A stretch of DNA of 17,192 bases from SIAJ01 sp036266155 (GTDB lineage Bacteria; Planctomycetota; Planctomycetia; Gemmatales; Gemmataceae). The DNA lies in assembly GCA_036266155.1 (NCBI GenBank), contig DATANR010000050.1:1-17192 (forward strand), given 5' to 3'. Positions 14,368 to 17,192 of this stretch are shown here, piece by piece. A model generated the notes under the pieces. The model did no database searches and was not told the origin of the DNA. It saw only the letters and a list, made by a program, of their open reading frames with translations. Position numbers and translations under genes: made by a program. How positions within the stretch are numbered: position 1 is the stretch's first letter; each line of letters opens with the position of its first letter.

Positions 14368-14376
14368 ACGCTCACC

Positions 14377-14895
14377 ATGCTCGATTTGCCGCCGGCCAAC
14401 GAAATCCTCGGCGCGATGATTACGCCGGCCTTGCTCATCTCGGCCGCGGGGACGCTCGTCCTTTCGACCAGTACCCGCCTTGGCCGCGTCGTCGATCGCG
14501 TGCGCACCCTCGAACAACTCGCCAACGAACTGACGCCGCCCGCGGGCACGTCGGCCGATGACGTCGCGGACAAGCGCCAGCTCATCGTCGATCAGCTTGC
14601 CAAGCTCAACGCACGCGTGCAGTACCTCATGCCGGCGATTGCCACGCTCTACACGGCGATCTGTCTTTTGGTCGCGTCGAGCATCTCGGTCGGCGCCGTG
14701 GCGGTGCTGAGTTGGAAGACCGCCTGGCTGCCCGTCATGCTCGGCCTCTGCGGAGCGTGTGCGCTCTTTTATGCAAGCACGTTGCTTGTGCGCGAAGCCC
14801 GTGTGGCCGCCAAGTCGACGCTGGATGAGATGAACTACGTCCGCAAACTGGTGTCGCGGCGGTCGGTCATTTGGGACATGAAGGGGCCGATCTGA
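14377..14895 (+). CDS. DUF2721 family membrane protein
   Basis: 172 residues from the ATG at 14377. An upstream extension of the frame runs over the selB start and is rejected. The N-terminal segment ILGAMITPALLISAAGTLVL with STSTRLGRVVDRVR after it is the characteristic DUF2721 signature. Three hydrophobic segments are visible: about 10-30, 87-112 and 117-137. A charged, probably cytoplasmic, helical stretch lies between the first two (about 33-80, with RVRTLEQLANEL). It should be an inner membrane protein; the family has no established function. No ribosome binding site precedes the ATG, and the only promoter-like element (TACAAT) is 9 bases upstream. Its stop is one base from the convergent egtD stop. 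Confidence 0.88.
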   Translation: MLDLPPANEILGAMITPALLISAAGTLVLSTSTRLGRVVDRVRTLEQLANELTPPAGTSADDVADKRQLIVDQLAKLNARVQYLMPAIATLYTAICLLVASSISVGAVAVLSWKTAWLPVMLGLCGACALFYASTLLVREARVAAKSTLDEMNYVRKLVSRRSVIWDMKGPI

Positions 14896-14896
14896 C

Positions 14897-15874
14897 TCAA
14901 GTGACTTCCAGATACTGCACGCTGAACCACCCGGCGTCGTCCGTCCAGACCTTCCGGACCGTCAGCCCGGCTGTGTGCGCCAAGTCGCGGAAGGCGTCGA
15001 GCGTGTACTTGTACGAATGCTCCGTGCAAATCGATTCACCGGCAGCGAACCAGATGCGTGTGCCATCGATGCGCACCGCCTGACGTTTGCGACTTACCAG
15101 ATGCATCTCGATGCGGCTTTGCTTCTCGTTGAACACCGCGCGATGGTCGAACTGGCTGACGTCGAAGTCGCCGCGGAGTTCGCGGTTGATCCGGACGAGC
15201 AAGTTCTTGTTGAATGCAGCCGTCACGCCGGCCGCGTCGTCGTAGGCGGGTTCGAGGATCGCTTCGGATTTGCGGAGATCGACGCCGACCAGGAAGGCGC
15301 CGCCTGTTCCGCAGCGCTGCGCGACGCCTTCCATCAGCCGCACGGCCTCGGATGGCCCGAAATTGCCGATGGTCGAGCCCGGAAAGAAGACCGCACTGCG
15401 ACGCGGCGTTCGCTTCGAGTTCGGTACTTCAAATTCGGCCGTGAAGTCCGCCCACACCGGCAGCACGTCCAGATGCGGGAATCGTCGCGCAATCGACGAT
15501 GCCGACTCGTAGAGATGATCGCGGCTGATCTCGACCGGTACATACCCCGCGGGGTGATGGAGACGCTCCAACAGCAACGGCGTCTTCATTCCACTGCCGC
15601 TGCCGTACTCGATGACGAGACAATCTTCGCCGAGCGCGGCCGCCATTGCGCCCACGTCGCGGCGCAAGATGCTCAACTCTGTCCGCGTCGGATAGTACTC
15701 GGGCAGATCGCAAATCTGATCGAAGAGCCCGCTGCCGCGGTCGTCGTACAGGTACTTGCACGGCAACGTCTTGGTTGGCCCGGCCAGGCCCGCCAACACA
15801 TCCGCCCGAAAACGGGCCAGCGGCGACGATCGGTTCAGACCGTGCGGGCGAGTCGCAGTCCCGTGAATTGCCAT
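14897..15874 (-). CDS. egtD: L-histidine N-alpha-methyltransferase EgtD (ergothioneine biosynthesis)
   Basis: 325 residues from the ATG at 15874, chosen because GGAGG lies 4 bases upstream and the length matches the family (about 320). A longer frame to 16168 only overlays egtB. The SAM-binding loop is IEYGSGSGMKT (88-98); FFPGSTIGNF (163-172) carries the substrate-binding Asn (N171). Y61, N171, Y211 and E285/S287 align with the histidine-binding Y56, N166, Y206 and E282/S284 of mycobacterial EgtD. The enzyme adds three methyl groups to the alpha-amino group of histidine to give hercynine, in the cytoplasm. The start lies inside the 3' end of egtB (40-base overlap), so the two are translationally linked. 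Its stop is one base from the convergent DUF2721 gene. Confidence 0.95.
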   Translation of the reverse strand: MAIHGTATRPHGLNRSSPLARFRADVLAGLAGPTKTLPCKYLYDDRGSGLFDQICDLPEYYPTRTELSILRRDVGAMAAALGEDCLVIEYGSGSGMKTPLLLERLHHPAGYVPVEISRDHLYESASSIARRFPHLDVLPVWADFTAEFEVPNSKRTPRRSAVFFPGSTIGNFGPSEAVRLMEGVAQRCGTGGAFLVGVDLRKSEAILEPAYDDAAGVTAAFNKNLLVRINRELRGDFDVSQFDHRAVFNEKQSRIEMHLVSRKRQAVRIDGTRIWFAAGESICTEHSYKYTLDAFRDLAHTAGLTVRKVWTDDAGWFSVQYLEVT

Positions 15875-17115
15875 CGAGCCTCCGGTGGAAAGAAATTCCG
15901 ATACGTCGAGCGAATGTGCGATGTCGGCGTCACGCACGACCCGCCGCGCAGCACCATCTGGTTGCACATGAACTTGCCGTTGTACTCGCCGATCGCTCCC
16001 GCCAGCGGGCGATAGCCGGCGTACGGCACATACGGGCTCTGCGTCCATTCCCACACGTCGCCGAACATCTGATCGAGGCCATCGGCACTGGCACCGGGCG
16101 CGGGGTGAAGGAGGTCTCGTTCGAGCAAATTCCCTGCCACGGGCCGATCGCCACACGCCACTTCCCATTCTGCCTCGGTGGGCAAGCGCTCGCCGGCCCA
16201 GCGGGCGTAGGCGTCGGCCTCGTAATAGCTTACGTGGCAGACCGGTTCACGTATTTCGAGCGGCCGCATGCCGTCGAGCGTGAAGACGTGCCAACCGCCA
16301 ATGTGCTTTTCCCAATAGAGCGGCGCCTGCCAATTGTAATGTCGCTTGGCCGCCCACCCGTCCGAGAGCCACAACTCCGGCCGCTCGTAGCCGCCTTCGG
16401 CCATGAACGCGAGGTATTGATCGCACGTCACGAGGCGCGACGCGATGGCGAACGGCTCAAGAAAGACGCGATGTTGCGGACCTTCGTTGTCGAACGCGAA
16501 TCGATCGCCGGCGTTGCCGATCCGGTAGACATTGGGGTCAAATGCGTTCCAATCGAGTGGTGTCGCATCGCGGTCGGCCGACTTGTCGTCCGTCGAACTC
16601 CAGCCGCGCCGACCTTCCCGATATATAGGCCGAATCGGGTTCTGCGAAAATGCGTGTTTAATGTCGGTAAACAGCAATTCCAAATGTTGCTGCTCGTGGT
16701 TGATGCCGAGTTCGACGATCGGCTTCAGGCGTGCGAAGTCGGCGTCCCTGATCTTGAGCAATTGCTCCGCCATCGCGGTGTCGACATGGGCTCGATAGTG
16801 ATCGATGTCTTCCGCTGATGGCCGCGTGAGCAAACCGCGCTTGGCCCGTGGATGGCGGTCGCCGACGGCGTCATAATAAGAGTTGAACAGGTAGTTGAAG
16901 TCGGGATGGAACGGCTTGTAGTTGGCGAGCGCGGGATCGTTGAGGACGAACGTCTCGTAGAACCAGCTCGTGTGTGCCAGATGCCACTTGGCAGGGCTCG
17001 CATCTGGCATCGATTGAACGCACAAATCCTCGGCGGAAAGCGGCCGAGCGGCCGCTTCGAGCGCCGCACGGGTTTGCCGGAAGCGCGTCAGGAGAGTTAC
17101 GGGCGTTTCCGACAT
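15835..17115 (-). CDS. egtB: Hercynine oxygenase / sulfoxide synthase EgtB (ergothioneine biosynthesis)
   Basis: 426 residues from the ATG at 17115, preceded by GGAG 7 bases upstream; an in-frame TTG at 17130 would add 5 residues and is less likely. The N-terminal DinB-like domain has the iron-binding histidines in KWHLAHTSWF (H48, with H45 nearby) and HEQQH (H140, H144), matching the three-His site of EgtB. The C-terminal FGE-sulfatase domain shows HVSYYEADAYARWAG, RLPTEAEWE, FGDVWEWT and, near the end, QFTGLRLAR. The iron enzyme joins a thiol donor to hercynine using oxygen, giving a sulfoxide. Whether the donor is cysteine or gamma-glutamylcysteine cannot be read with certainty; no egtA, egtC or egtE is in the window. 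It precedes egtD, with a 40-base overlap. Confidence 0.95.
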   Translation of the reverse strand: MSETPVTLLTRFRQTRAALEAAARPLSAEDLCVQSMPDASPAKWHLAHTSWFYETFVLNDPALANYKPFHPDFNYLFNSYYDAVGDRHPRAKRGLLTRPSAEDIDHYRAHVDTAMAEQLLKIRDADFARLKPIVELGINHEQQHLELLFTDIKHAFSQNPIRPIYREGRRGWSSTDDKSADRDATPLDWNAFDPNVYRIGNAGDRFAFDNEGPQHRVFLEPFAIASRLVTCDQYLAFMAEGGYERPELWLSDGWAAKRHYNWQAPLYWEKHIGGWHVFTLDGMRPLEIREPVCHVSYYEADAYARWAGERLPTEAEWEVACGDRPVAGNLLERDLLHPAPGASADGLDQMFGDVWEWTQSPYVPYAGYRPLAGAIGEYNGKFMCNQMVLRGGSCVTPTSHIRSTYRNFFPPEARWQFTGLRLARTV

Positions 17116-17141
17116 TCCGGGCTCCGACAATCGGGTGCCTG

Positions 17142-17147
17142 ATCATA
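17142..17147 (-). promoter_or_regulatory. Candidate -10 element for the egtB-egtD operon
   Basis: The minus strand reads TATGAT (17147-17142), a 5/6 match to TATAAT, 26 bases upstream of the egtB ATG. I found no convincing -35 at 16-18 bases (TTGTTC sits only 12 bases away), so this is tentative. Confidence 0.25.
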
Positions 17148-17175
17148 GGCGCGAACAACGAACAAGGCGAGCGGA

Positions 17176-17189
17176 GCCGCGTAAGCGGC
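17176..17189. repeat. Small perfect stem-loop with a GTAA tetraloop at the right edge
   Basis: GCCGC (17176-17180) and GCGGC (17185-17189) flank GTAA, which as RNA from the plus strand would be a GNRA-type tetraloop. It sits in the gap upstream of egtB, within a purine-rich context (GGCGAGCGGAGCC). It may be the end of a neighbouring transcript or a dispersed extragenic palindrome cut by the window edge. Confidence 0.35.
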
Positions 17190-17192
17190 CCG

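Noticed and set aside
15875..16168. Upstream extension of egtD
   Set aside because: It overlays egtB in another frame; the ATG at 15874 has GGAGG and gives the family length.
15646..16818. A 390-codon plus-strand open frame
   Set aside because: It is antisense to egtB and egtD, which carry complete catalytic motifs; no motif or ribosome binding site supports the plus frame.

Overview
The window looks like a chromosomal segment of a member of the Planctomycetota. The evidence is the combination of a secreted DUF1080 protein, a secreted PQQ-like beta-propeller protein that opens with the planctomycete-style DWPQW-LGP start, a soluble Ser/Thr kinase, a DnaA whose DNA-binding signature departs from the bacterial consensus, and high-GC coding with sparse promoter motifs. 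The order or genus cannot be fixed from the sequence. No transposase, integrase, phage gene, CRISPR array, tRNA or rRNA was seen; this is mostly housekeeping and core metabolism.

Layout, left to right: a PhzF-family enzyme (cut by the left edge) and a Ser/Thr kinase, both on minus and probably co-transcribed; a 301-base gene-free stretch; an M32 metallocarboxypeptidase (minus), divergent from a secreted DUF1080 protein (plus); a perfect 17-bp palindrome between that gene and the convergent rho gene (minus). Next comes a minus-strand operon, read right to left: two YkgJ-type Cys-cluster proteins with an ATGA overlap, a secreted PQQ-like propeller protein, and a UDP-glucuronate decarboxylase whose ribosome binding site overlaps the preceding stop codon. 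A small zinc-ribbon membrane protein (plus) diverges from this operon and converges on dnaA (minus) with 6 bases between them. Upstream of dnaA lie a gene-free stretch with repeat-like sequence, a tandem-GNAT acetyltransferase, and selB; the last two overlap by an ATGA. A DUF2721 membrane protein (plus) diverges from selB across a 37-base gap with a TACAAT/ATTGTA inverted repeat. At the right end, egtB and egtD (minus) overlap by 40 bases and encode the two core enzymes of ergothioneine synthesis.

Functional reading: dnaA, rho and selB are information-processing genes. SelB implies that the organism decodes UGA as selenocysteine somewhere in the genome, although no selenoprotein was recognised here. 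EgtB and EgtD imply synthesis of a low-molecular-weight thiol antioxidant. The UXS enzyme supplies UDP-xylose for surface polysaccharide. DUF1080 and PQQ-propeller proteins are exported proteins of the large planctomycete carbohydrate-related and cell-surface sets. I found no clear new defence or mobile system. The observations most worth following are the altered DnaA recognition motif, the Cys-cluster/propeller/UXS operon, the probably leaderless selB/DUF2721 divergent start region, the egtB-egtD overlap, and several extragenic palindromes that may be dispersed repeats. All annotation is by eye from motifs and reading frames; no database search was run.
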